A DNA stretch of 64,000 bases from Tamarix chinensis (taxonomy: Eukaryota; Streptophyta; Magnoliopsida; Caryophyllales; Tamaricaceae). Below are positions 13,001-25,000 of this stretch, piece by piece. Each line of letters begins with the position of its first letter. Position 1 is the first letter of the stretch. Under the pieces are notes generated by a model. The model was given only the letters and a program-made list of their open reading frames with translations. It had not been told where the DNA came from and searched no databases. The stretch covers positions 98,137,815 through 98,201,814 of the forward strand of contig CM060176.1 in assembly GCA_030549775.1 (NCBI GenBank), given 5' to 3'. Both the position numbers and the translations under genes were made by a program.

Positions 13001-16000
13001 TAATATATTATCTTAATAATAATATAATAATAAAATATTATTATTAATAACTACTGCTGATAATAATAAAACATTATTATCAATAACTTGAAATAATATA
13101 TTTTGATAACTATTAAAAACAAAATATAAATACCAATATTTCATTTACTTAATAATTAATGAACAATATTATTTGTAATTATTGATTGACTATTATTATT
13201 ATTAATAGATTTATAGATTATGTTAATGCGAACATCTATAGAACTTGGCTACCAAGAAGGATACTTTGTGGATAAAATGGATCCATGGTCTCTTCATAAA
13301 AAGTGACTCATTATGGGATATGGAAATACTAGCAGTTGCATCGTGGCCCTTAAAGTGCATTTTAAGTCTAAGAACCAAACTATTAACTTGCTTCTCCAAT
13401 ATGTCACATGAAGGATCTTATAGTATTAAGCGAGTTTATGATTACTTGAGGCATAGAAACCCAAAAGTAGACCGGTGGAAAGCCGTATGGCAAAACCCAA
13501 CATCTCCCAGTCAGCAATTCATTGCTTGGCTAGCTGCATGGGCGCGTTTGGCTACTAAAGATAGGCTTAGCATGTACAACCCCTTGTTGGATTAGAAATG
13601 TGCCTTTTGTGAAGGGTAGGAGTCCATAGTTCAATTGGTCATGCAATGCTTAATCCACACAATCACTCACACCATGAGGACAAAGAGGGCGGCAATAGAT
13701 TGATGAGGACATTCAACCACATGCAGGGGTGATCAAAACACAGAGTGCTCATCTTTAGAGGGCTTTTCAGCACTTCTATTTACGATATTTGGAAGGCAAG
13801 GAATAATGTGGTCTTTAATAATGAGGCTTGTAATTGGAAAACAATCGTTAAAAAAATTGCCTTTAGTATAGTTCTTAGGTGCTTATATGGCCATAGAATG
13901 ACTAATTACAATGGATACATTCATCTTGAATTTTGTTTTCATGGATGTAATGTTTCCTAGATTCAAGTAATAAAAAGCCTTTCTTTAAAAATAAAAATAA
14001 AAATAAAAATAAGAAAAGATTATGTTAATGATGAGGATGATAATAATAATAATTTTATCAATAACCTATTAGTACTAAAAGTATATTTAACAATAATCTA
14101 ATTACTTAATAATCAAACAAGTAATCTCTAACATTATCTATAATTATTGGCTGAATATTATTGTCCATAGATTATCTTAATAATTATATATTTGTAATAA
14201 TAACATATTATTGTCAATAACTAGGAATAATGATATGCATAATAATAAAAAAATATAATTAATAATAACCAATAATAGCATATTATTATATCTATTAATA
14301 AGAAGACTGTAATTAACAATATTTTTATTACTTAATAATTAATAATATTATGTAAATTTATTAATAGGTTATGTTAATAATAATAATATGATATTTTTTT
14401 ATTGTCTGTAACAAATAATATTTAATAATAATAAAATATCATTATTAGTAACTAATTATTAATATATATATATATATTTGAAAGTTCTTAAGATTTTTTT
14501 TTTGGTAAGTAATAGTAATCTTTATTCAATGGATAATAGTAATCTTTATTAATTACCAAAAAGAGCAATGTGTACATCCAAAATTCAACCAAAACACAAA
14601 ATTGGTTAAATGAATCTATCAAGACTAGCTAACAAAGCTCCAGAGGTCTCCTTCGTCTTGGAGGTACCAAGGCCAATGAATATCTGGATAATGATCTCCC
14701 GAGTCACTGTCCGCACAACAGGAACCTTAGCTTGGAAAATAGCTTGATTTCTTGCTTGCCAAATCGTGTAGACAATTGTAGCAGTCATCATCCGCATAAT
14801 ATCCTGTTCTCCTCTTCTACACTGCTTCCTTTGAATAATCCAGATTAGAGCTTGGTCCCATGTGGAAAATGGTTGACAAATGCCTAACCAATTGCACATT
14901 CGATGCCAAAGGTCACGAGCAAAAGAGCATTGCACAAATAGATGATCCTAGTCTTCTTGCTCCTAGGAACAAATACCACAATTCGAATCAGTAGTGACAC
15001 CCCAGTGAGTCAGTGGCTAAGCCTAACCCGAGTAAGGAAGGCTCTTCTGCACAAAAGCCAACAAATAAATTTGTGTCTAGGCAATCCTGCATGCATCCAC
15101 ACCATCTTATACCATGGTTTCACATCTCCTTGAGGCCGAATCATCCCATAAATTTTACTAATCTTGAAGGCTCCCCTCGCTGTACATCTATCCTGCTAGA
15201 CCATTGCAAGCAGTTGCTGTCTGAGTTGCAGAATTCGTCTAAAAATCCATGAATGTTGAGGTTTACTTTGAACCTCACTCACATTCACACCTTTAATGTA
15301 ATAGCCATGGACCTAGCGGATCCATAAAATCTCTTTATGATGCCTCAACTGCCACAATCTCTTTCCAGTAGCTGCCACATTCCAGTAATATAGGTTTTTC
15401 AAACCCAGACCCCTTTCTTTATGCGGTAAACAAACCTGTTGCCAAGACACTAAAGCTTTTCGTGAAGGTGAACTGAGTCCTATCCATAAAAAATTTCGAC
15501 ACACTGCCTCAACATGATTAATTACAGCTTTGGGGAGAATGAAGATCTGAGACCAGAAATTTTGAATACCAAATAAAGCTGAATTGATAAGTTGAACCCT
15601 ACCCGCATAGCTCAGGTGGTTATTAGTCCATAGCTGTATACGGGCTGTGAGCTTATCAATCAAAGGTTGGTAATATGTTATTCCCAACCGTGCTGTTTCA
15701 AGTGGCACTCCAAGATACCGAAAAGGAAATATACCTTCATCGCATTCAAGGATCTCCAAAATTTGTCTTTTAACAGCAGAAGAAATACCTCCCTTATAGA
15801 TCGAGCTCTTGGTAGCATTTGCTTTTAAACCTGAGCATCTTACAAAATCATCTAATTTCTGCTTTAAGAGCGAAGCCGAATGAACATCCCCTCGACTAAA
15901 AAGTAGCAGGTCATCAGCAAAGCAAAGATCTATGATCTTGAACTTTTGACATCCATGATGACCCCCAAAACTAGGAACAGACCATAATTGCTGCATTTCT

Positions 16001-19000
16001 CTGTGCTGATATTCCATAGCTACTACAAAGAGGTAGGCAGAGAGTGGGTCTCCTTGCCTCAAACCCCTCTTGCACGCAAAAAGGTGTAGTTAAAGAGCCA
16101 TTCACATTGAATGAAACCCTAACAGTGGTAACACACTCCATAATCAATTGTGTGAAGTGGTAAGGGAAGCCAAATGCTATTGGTAGCAGATTCACTGCTA
16201 CCAGACACTCCCTCTAACTCACAGATATTCTGAAATGAATTAAACAATAGAAAACAGAGATATGGAATAGAGAATGATAATATTGATATTGATGAAATAG
16301 TCCTGCCAGATATTCGAGGTCCTGGCCCCTCCTGTTTACAGTCCCTTTTTCCTCCCCCTCCCTTCGTTCACTTCCCTCCTCTTAAATATCCCAGACTCCC
16401 CGACTCCTGACGTACAATAACAGAAAAATATGACTCAGCAAATAGGTCCTAACAGACTCCTCAGCTACGTGCTCTGCTAAAAGACCAAAAAACCCTGCTA
16501 TAACTATTTTGCCCTTCTAACCCCCACTATTCAGCCCTTTTATTCCTCCGGACGTAAGTATATTTGATTATGGGCCTATCATTACTCTCCCCTCGGACCT
16601 TCACCTTGTCCTCAAGGTGAAACTCAGGAAACTGCTGATTGATGAGATCAAATTCCTCCCAAGATGCTTCGAACTCTGGCAACCCCTTCCACTTAATCAG
16701 AACTTCCAGTGTGCCTTGGGAGTTGTAGCACAAGTCCAGGACAGCTTCAGGTTCAACCTTCCACTCTATATCAGCGGTTAGAACCGGGGTAAAAGGTTGG
16801 GCCTGACTTCCTTCCCCCACTGCCTCCTTGAGTAAGGACACATGAAAAACAGGATGTATGGAGGCATCATCCGGTAACCTAAGGGGATATGCCACCTTTC
16901 CCACCCTGGCCTCCACTTGGTATGGGCCAAAATACCTTGGGGCCAGTTTCTCATTGAGGCGTTTAGCCAAAGATCTGTGGCGATATGGTTTCAGCTTCAC
17001 AAATACCCAGCTTCCTACTGTAAACTTCTGTTCCCTTCGCTTCTTGTCTGCCTGTTGCTTCATTCTCAACTAAGCCCGCTGGAGGTGATATTTCAATTCC
17101 TCCAGAACTGCATCCCTCTCCTTAAGCTCATGATCCACTGCTGCAAAAGGAGTATTCCCAGTTTCATAACGCAGCAGTGAGGGGGGGTCTCGGCCATATA
17201 AGGCAGCGAAAGGTGTAGACTGGATAGCCGAATGGTAGGAGGTATTATACCAAAACTCTGCCCAGGGTATCCACTTTACCCACTGTTTGGGTTTGTCCCC
17301 TACAAAACAGCATAAGTAGGTCTCCAAACTCCGATTGACCACCTCTGTTTGGCCATCCGTTTGAGGATGGTATGCCGTGCTAAAACGCAACTTTGTGCCC
17401 TGCAGCTTAAACAGTTCCTTCCAAAAGTTGCTCACAAACACCTTATCCCGATCTGACACTATCGATTTTGGAATCCCATGTAAGCGGACTATTTCTTTCA
17501 CAAATATAGCAGCAACCACATGTGCAGTAAAGGGATGCTTTAAGGGAATAAAGTGGCCATACTTGGTCAAACGGTCCACTACTACCATCACGCAGTCATA
17601 ACCTTCTGAACTAGGCAATCCTTCCACAAAGTCTAGTGAAATATCTTCCCAGACTTGTTGAGGAATAGGCAAGGGCTGTAACAACCCTGCTGGGCTCAAA
17701 GTCTGGTATTTATTTTGTTGGCAGACCCCGCACCCGGCAACATAATCCTGAACCTCCTTTCTCATTCCTGGCCAGTATACCTCCCTTGCTAGTCTATGAT
17801 ATGTTCTTAACGCTCCCGAGTGGCCTCCCAATCCTCCACCATGAAATTCTGCCAGTAACTTCTTCCTCCATTCAGATTTTGCCGGAATGACTAAACGCCC
17901 ATGATACATTAAATTTCCTTGTTGCAAGTTGTAACCTCCTGTGTTCGGCGGCCCCTGTTGTAACTCCTGCACTATGGCCCTCAATTTCGGGTCAGCTGCC
18001 ACTTTAGATTGAAGGGAGCTCCAATCCTTTATCCACACAGCAGAGAGAGCAGCACAGTCAGCTTCTGATTCCCTCCGGGATAGTGCGTCTGCAGCCTTGT
18101 TCTCCCCTCCGGGTTTGTATTCAATAGTAAAGTTGTAACTCCACAACTTTGTAATCCATCTGAGGTGCTCTTCGGGTATTACTCGCTGCTCCAACAAGTA
18201 CTTTAGGCTCTTTTGATCAGTCCTCACTGTAAATCTCTGTCCCATAAGATAGTGTCGCCATCGCTGGATGGCCAACACTACTGCCATTAATTCCCTTTCG
18301 TATACGGACTTCAGACGCGCTCGCTGGCCTAAGGCTTGGCTGAAATAGGCGATTGGACGCTGTTTCTGCATCAGCACTGCTCCAACACCAATTCCCGAGG
18401 CATCCGTTTCTATCACAAAGGGTTCCCGAAAATCGGGCAGCCCCAAAACTGGTACCGATGACATAGCCTGCTTGAGTTTATCAAATGCTTCCTGAGCCTC
18501 AACATTCCACCCGAAACTATCTTTTTTTAATTGAGCTGTGAGAGGAGCTGCTATGTGCCCGTAGTGCTTCACAAATTTCCTGTAATATCCTGTCAAACCC
18601 AAGAATCCCCGCAGCTCCTTCAATGTTTTTGGTACCGGCCTTTTCTTCATACACTTGAGTTTAGATGGGTCAGCCGCCACCCCTTCAGCAGAGATTATAT
18701 GACCCAAGTACTCCAGTTCCAACTGTCCAAATGCACATTTTTTTATGTTCACCGTTAGGGTATTAGTACGCAATACTTCAAACACTACTGTTAAGTGTTT
18801 GGCATGACTTTCCATGTCTTGGCTATACACCAATATATCGTCAAAAAATACCAATACGAACTTACGGAGGAAGGGTTTAAATACATCATTCATCAAAGCT
18901 TGAAAAGTAGCCGGTGCATTAGTCAGTCCGAACGGCATTACCAGGAATTCATAGTGCCCTTCATGTGTTCGGAAAGCAGTCTTTGGGACATCCTCGGGGT

Positions 19001-22000
19001 TTACTCTGATTTGGTGGTATCCCGACTTTAAATCCAGCTTGGAGAACACAGAGGCCCCATGCAGCTCATCAAGCAATTCATCAATCATAGGTATGGGAAA
19101 TTTATCAGGGATTGTCACCTTGTTCAGGGCTCTGTAGTCAACACAGAACCGCCAACTGTTGTCTTTCTTCCTGACTAGTAGCACTGGGCTTGAGAAAGGG
19201 CTGTGGCTGGGTCTAATCACCCCGGCTGCCAGCATCTCACCCACTAGACGTTCAATCTCATCTTTCTGCACTTGAGGGTACCGGTAGGGCCTCACACTTA
19301 TTGGTCCAGTACCAGGGATCATTGGAATTCTGTGGTCCAATCTGCGTTGGGGGGGAAGTCCCCACGGTTTCCTTGTTACCTCAGGAAAGCTCTGCACTAC
19401 CTCCTGTAGTGGGAGGGGTATATCAGCCGGTGCCTGTTCTGAGCAGAAATTGGACGCAAGCGCACAACATTCGAGTAAAATTCCCTGTCCCCCTTGGCAT
19501 ACCGCTCGAATTAAGGATTTAAGGGAGACCTGGGTTTTGCACAACTCAGCATCTCCCCGTAGTGTGACTGCTGTCCTATTCATCGTAAATTTCATCAGTA
19601 GGTTCCTCCAGTTGATCTGCATCATACCCAATTTTTCCAACCATTGCATTCCTAATATGGCATCTGCACTTCCTAACTGAAGGGGCAGAAAGTCTTCAAT
19701 TACCTCCACCTCCGGTAGTGATAGCCGAACTCCCTTGCATATTCCTTGTGTCTGGACAGAATTTTCGGTCCCCATAAGTACTCCATACGAGGCTGTTTCC
19801 GTTATAGGAAGTCCCAGCCTCTTCACCAATTTGGCTGCAATGAAGTTGTGCGTAGCGCCGTCGTCGATCAAAACAATTACTGCCTCCTCCTGAATCGTCC
19901 CTCTCAGCTTCATGGTTCTAGGGGTAGTGAGTCCCACGACTGAATTCATGGATAGCTCTACCTCGCCCTTGACCTCCGCCCTAACTTCAGTCGCTTCCAT
20001 GGGTGCGTCTGCTTCTCCTTCGTCCAGCTCAACCGTATCGTCCACCAGCAGCAGGTGGAGCATGCGATTCTTACAGACATGGCCAGGTGAGTACTTTTCT
20101 TCACACCGAAAACAGAGCCCCTTCTCCCGTCGGCGCAGCAGCTCAGCATCTGGAAGTCGCCTGATTCCTGGAGTTCTCTTGCTGGCTTGCGATTCTTCAA
20201 GGCGAGGTGCGTTGTTGGTACTGAGTGGTGAGAACCTCGGGGCTGAGTTCGCGACCATCAGTTTGGTCGGTCCAGTGCTGGCGAAGTTGAGTAGGTACTT
20301 CCTGGGTTCGAATTTGCCCGACCCGGTAACCTCAGCCTGGATCCCATCTCCCCGAGTCCACTTAAACCATTTCCCCCTGTCTGGACGACCCGATTTTTAT
20401 CTTCCACCATTTGGGCCGACTCCATTATCTCAGCCAACCCATTGGGCCGCATCATTCGAACCTCAGCCCGCACCGCTGGTTTTAGCCCGTTCAGGAAAGT
20501 GCTGATGAGCACTTCCTCTGTTAATCGTCCCTGCAACGGGGCAGCCAGCGACTCAAACACCTCTAGGTACTCCTCCACTGAAGTATCTTGACGTATAGCC
20601 AAGAACTTTTCGCAGAGAGATCCTTCATGCTTCGGTCGGAATCGGGTAAGGAATGCCTCCTTGAAATTCCTCCAGGTCGTGAATCGTCTCCCTTCTTCCA
20701 CATATTGAAACCAGGCGAGAGCCTTCCCCTCCATAGCCACTGGTACCAATTCTAGCCTCTCATCCTCTGTGAGCCGGTTCAGATTAAAATATCGTTCCGC
20801 GCGGAACAACCATCCATCCGGGTCTGAACCACTGAAGATTGGAAGCTCTAGTTGGCGAACAAGGCGGTACTCCACCCGTGGGACCCCTTGTTCTATGGTG
20901 TGGGTTGCGGCTGGTCCTGTATTCGTGACCTCTCGTTCGTCCTCCTTCTCCTTCCGTGAATTGGATGGAGTCATAGCTCGATCTCCTTGCCTAATCAGCT
21001 GATCTAATCTGCCCATTACCTCCATCAGGGTTCTTTCGAGCTGTGGGATCTTCTGTGTGTCCCCTTTGATGCCATCCACTTCATGCTGCCACTCTTCCTG
21101 TATCACAGTCGGTCTCTCCTCCAGAGTTCCCATTCGTTCTTCCATTGCTTCCATCTTCTCCTGTGCCATTTGTTTCGATCATGCACGGCTCTGATACCAA
21201 ATGGTAGCAGATTCACTGCTACCAGACACTCCCTCTAACTCACAGATATTCTGAAATGAATTAAACAATAGAAAACAGAGATATGGAATAGAGAATGATA
21301 ATATTGATATTGATGAAATAGTCCTGCCAGATATTCGAGGTCCTGGCCCCTCCTGTTTACAGTCCCTTTTTCCTCCCCCTCCCTTCGTTCACTTCCCTCC
21401 TCTTAAATATCCCAGACTCCCCGACTCCTGACGTACAATAACAGAAAATTATGACTCAGCAAATAGGTCCTAACAGACTCCTCAGCTACGTGCTCTGCTA
21501 AAAGACCAAAAAACCCCTGCTATAACTATTTTGCCCTTCTAACCCCCACTATCCAGCCCTTTTATTCCTCCGGACGTAAGTATATTTGATTATGGGCCTA
21601 TCAGCTATCAATACTTGATGCAAAAAGGGCCATTCCAGTGAGTCGTATGCTTTTTGAATGTCAACTTTCAACATCAACCGAGGACTAACGGATTTCTTTT
21701 GATAGTGTTTCACCAATTTTGTGGCCATCAGGACATTATCACCCAGATTCCTACCGCTTACAAAAGCTGCCTGAGAATCTCCAATAAGATAATGCAGAAC
21801 ATTTGGTATTCTATTGGTGAGTACTTTAGAGAATATTTTGTATAGAACATTGCAACACGTAATTGGTCTATACTCTTTAACTCTATTAGCACCAGGTATC
21901 TTAGGGATGAGAGTAATGGCAGTGTTGTTAAGTTGTCTCAAGAGCTTTCTTGTATGCCAAAATTCAGTCACAGTAGCAATGATGTCTTTTCCAGTAACAG

Positions 22001-25000
22001 ACCAAGTTTGCTTGTAAAAGAAAGAGTTAAACCCATCTGTACCAGGGGATTTTAATTTTCCCATTGAAAATACTGTGCTTCTAACCTCCTCATCAGTTGG
22101 CATGATCATCAAGGCTCTTCGATGTTCAGAAGTTAGAGTAGGTCCCAAGTTACGCACTGCCAAATTGATATGGTTCAGTTTAGCACTTGCAGATTCTAGC
22201 AATCTTTTATAGAAGCCCACAATCTCAGCTTGAATCTCAGTATCTCCCAATAGAACTCTATTATGATCATTGAGTAGTTGGATAATTCTATTTTGTGCTC
22301 TTCTACCCTGCAAGCTGGCATAAAAATACTTATTATTGTGATCACCCAGCCTGACATAATTAATATGTGCCTTTTGCTACATAAAAGCCTCCTCATCTCT
22401 TGATTTCTTTTCCTAGTCCAAACGAGCCAACCTCTCAGCTGTGGTAAGAGCCTGATCAAACAGGTGCTTAGACAATGCAGTTACCTTATCCTGCCATATC
22501 TGTTTTGTAGCCAATGCTTGCTGGATAATTTACCCACAATGATCCACATTAAACTTCTTCAATTCTTGTTTTAGTAATTTGTGCTTGCACACACACTGAT
22601 AAGCCTTTGGTTCCATAAGAGGTCTATAGCCCAGATCATATGCACCAGTTCCATAAAGCCCTCCTTCTCCACCTAGAGATTCAAAAATTTAAAAGGCTTA
22701 GAACCTAAAGTTTGAGTACCACTCCAATGTACCACAAGTGCAACATGATCTGAAATTGGGTCCTGCACTGTTTGCACCTTAGTCAAAGGATAAAGATCAA
22801 ACCATTCACTATTACCTCACACCTCTATCCAATCGACAATACAATCTGGAACCTTGTTCTTGCATGTTAGTCCAAGTAAAGGTGGTCCCAACAACCAGAA
22901 TGTCCCCAAGTCCACATATTTGTAAACATTGAGTAAAAGCAAGCACGTCATGAACATCAACAGATCCTCCTAGTTTCTCATGAGCTGCAACTACCACGTT
23001 AAAGTCCCCAATAGCCATCTAGGGTATATTGGTCCGCTCTGCTAAATTAGTCAACCAATCCCATAGTTATAGTCTCATACTACCTATATTATATTTATAG
23101 GCATAGATCACAGTAAGCATAAATCTATGCTGTGTACGCAAACATGTAACAAGATAGTGAATTCCCCGAGCTTCCTTAGCTACATTATGAATATTAAACA
23201 GAGTCTCATCCCATAAAAGCCACACCCTACCATTATTATACTTATCATAATTATGTTCCCATTTCCAACTCAGTCCTAACTTGTGTACAATACGATCAGC
23301 ATTATCCTGTTTAACTCTAGTTTCTAATAGACCCAAAATCCCTAATCCATGTTTTAACACAAGGTGCTTCACAGCCTTGTGCTTGAGGGTTTTATTAAAC
23401 CCTCTAATATTCCATACAACTATTGTCATATGGGAGGGGAAAAATGAAATCCACCGCCCCTATCCACCCCTCCAGCCTTCAACCTCTCAAGTGGACATCC
23501 CTGTGCAGAGGATCCAGTAACAGGAATAAAGTGCTGTGGAAGGCTATTACCCTGAACTTCAATCCCCTTCCCCTTGTTCGTGTTCATTTGTCTACTAGGA
23601 GACTTCTTAGACTGATCTGTAGCATGAGTACCAGTTCAAAATAAGTCAGGCCGAGTAGGTTCATTGATAGCCTAAGCTGCAGGCTTAGCTCTTGCAGCAA
23701 CAGATGCGTCAGGTACTATATCAGGTACAAGTTTAGCCCTCCATACTTGAGTTTTTGGTCCATTTTGTCCAATTGTCCTCAACATTGGATAAAGTCATGT
23801 CCCATAGCATCACAATAGGAACAAAACTTAGGTCTCCATTCATAGGACACACTGTGTTGAATCTCATGGCCTCCAGGTAATAAAACAATAATGCTCTCAA
23901 TGAGGGGAGTGTTTATATCAATCTCAATAAGTAATCGAGGAAATGAAACTCTCCCTCTCTGAGCTGTGACTGTGTCTGCACATATTGGCTATCCCAAAAG
24001 ACTACCAATCCTACTCAAACTATCCTTGGACCATAGGTGCAAAGGTAGTTCAGGAAAAGTCACCCAAAGAGGCATGATCCTCCAGTCCTTTGTTGACAAT
24101 GAAACATTAGGTGACCATTTCCTTAACAACATCGGTTTGACGCCAAAACTCCAATAGGGTCTGTTCAGGACAAGGTACATATCCTCTTGAGTTGCTAATT
24201 TGAAAACAAAGAAGCCTTGTTCATGAGTAAACACCTTAGGCAAGATAGTAAGAAAATTCCATTTCTCCCTTACAAATTGGTTCATCTGGGTGTGACTTGG
24301 TTGAAATCCAGCCACTAATCCAACTAGGCTATGCTCCCATCGTTGTATTTCTTTAGCGATTTCATCAGCTTGTATCTAAGCTTTATTGGATCCTTTGACA
24401 ACAAGCGGTGGAACATACTTTGGATTCATCCCCCGTTTCGGTCTTCTATTACTCACAAGTAGATCTCGCCATGTTCGAACATCGTGCTGTCCTTGTGGAG
24501 GAGCAACACTCACTAGATTCGGAGTATTAGGGTTTGCTAGAGCAGTTCGAACCTGTTACGATGTACCAACTTCATTCGCAACATCATTCACACTAATATC
24601 AAACCTTGGGGAATGCTTATTAGCTATTGAAACAGAGGTGCGCTCGTCCCCCTAACTTCTAGATCCCTTGATTTTGACATTTTCTTTCTTCTTAGGAATC
24701 GATTGAGAACTCACTGGATTTGAAGCAAGAACAACCTTCTGTCGAGTGGGTTTCTTCTTCGCCATGGAATCGCAAAATAGAAAAAGTTTAGAAGGCGCAT
24801 GAGGCGTGTTAATTAAAGTATAATTAACCATATTCTAATTTCTTAGTAATCAATAGTTATGTTTTATATTATTATTAATGTACTTTTATCATCATTAAGT
24901 ATTACTAAAAATATTTTTGCCTATATAATTTTATTAATTATATGTATGTATGTGATTATTAATAAGAATATATTGAATAATTATATGATTAGTTAGTTAT

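Larger units (their letters stand above)
16181..21603 (-). mobile_element. Young Ty3/gypsy chromovirus, almost intact, minus strand
   Basis: A 5423-bp element with TG...CA LTRs of 401 and 402 bp, a GCTAT target duplication, an initiator-Met tRNA primer-binding site and a polypurine tract. It encodes gag and a single long pol (zinc knuckle, protease, RT, RNase H, integrase) ending in a chromodomain. The LTR pair differs by two substitutions and one single-base indel, so insertion is recent. With plant rates of 0.7-1.3e-8 per site per year (assumed, not measured here) that is a few hundred thousand years. The one obvious lesion is an in-frame TAG near the end of integrase. Domain order and the C-terminal chromodomain place it among chromoviruses; the exact clade (Tekay- or Reina-like) needs a tree. 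Confidence 0.95.
14494..24812 (-). mobile_element. L1-type plant LINE, minus strand, split by a gypsy element
   Basis: Read on the minus strand, the element runs from about 24812 (5' end) to the poly-A tail, seen as ten T at 14494-14503. In order it carries ORF1 with DUF4283 and a CCHC knuckle, then ORF2 with an APE-type endonuclease, reverse transcriptase and zinc-binding C-terminus. The chromovirus at 16181-21603 splits the reverse transcriptase. Without that insert the LINE is about 4.9 kb. Several stops and frameshifts in both ORFs make it dead. Both flanks belong to the AT-rich satellite. I could not see a clear target-site duplication, so the 5' boundary is accurate only to about 20 bp. 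Confidence 0.85.

Noticed and set aside
19912..20505. 197-codon plus-strand open frame inside the gypsy element
   Set aside because: It is an antisense shadow of the gag/pol frames, rich in Ser and Pro with no domain.
14480..24812. Target-site duplication for the large LINE
   Set aside because: GAAAGTTCTTAAG at the poly-T side loosely resembles AAAAAGTTTAGAAG near 24781, but that copy lies inside the element relative to the satellite boundary, so it was not accepted.
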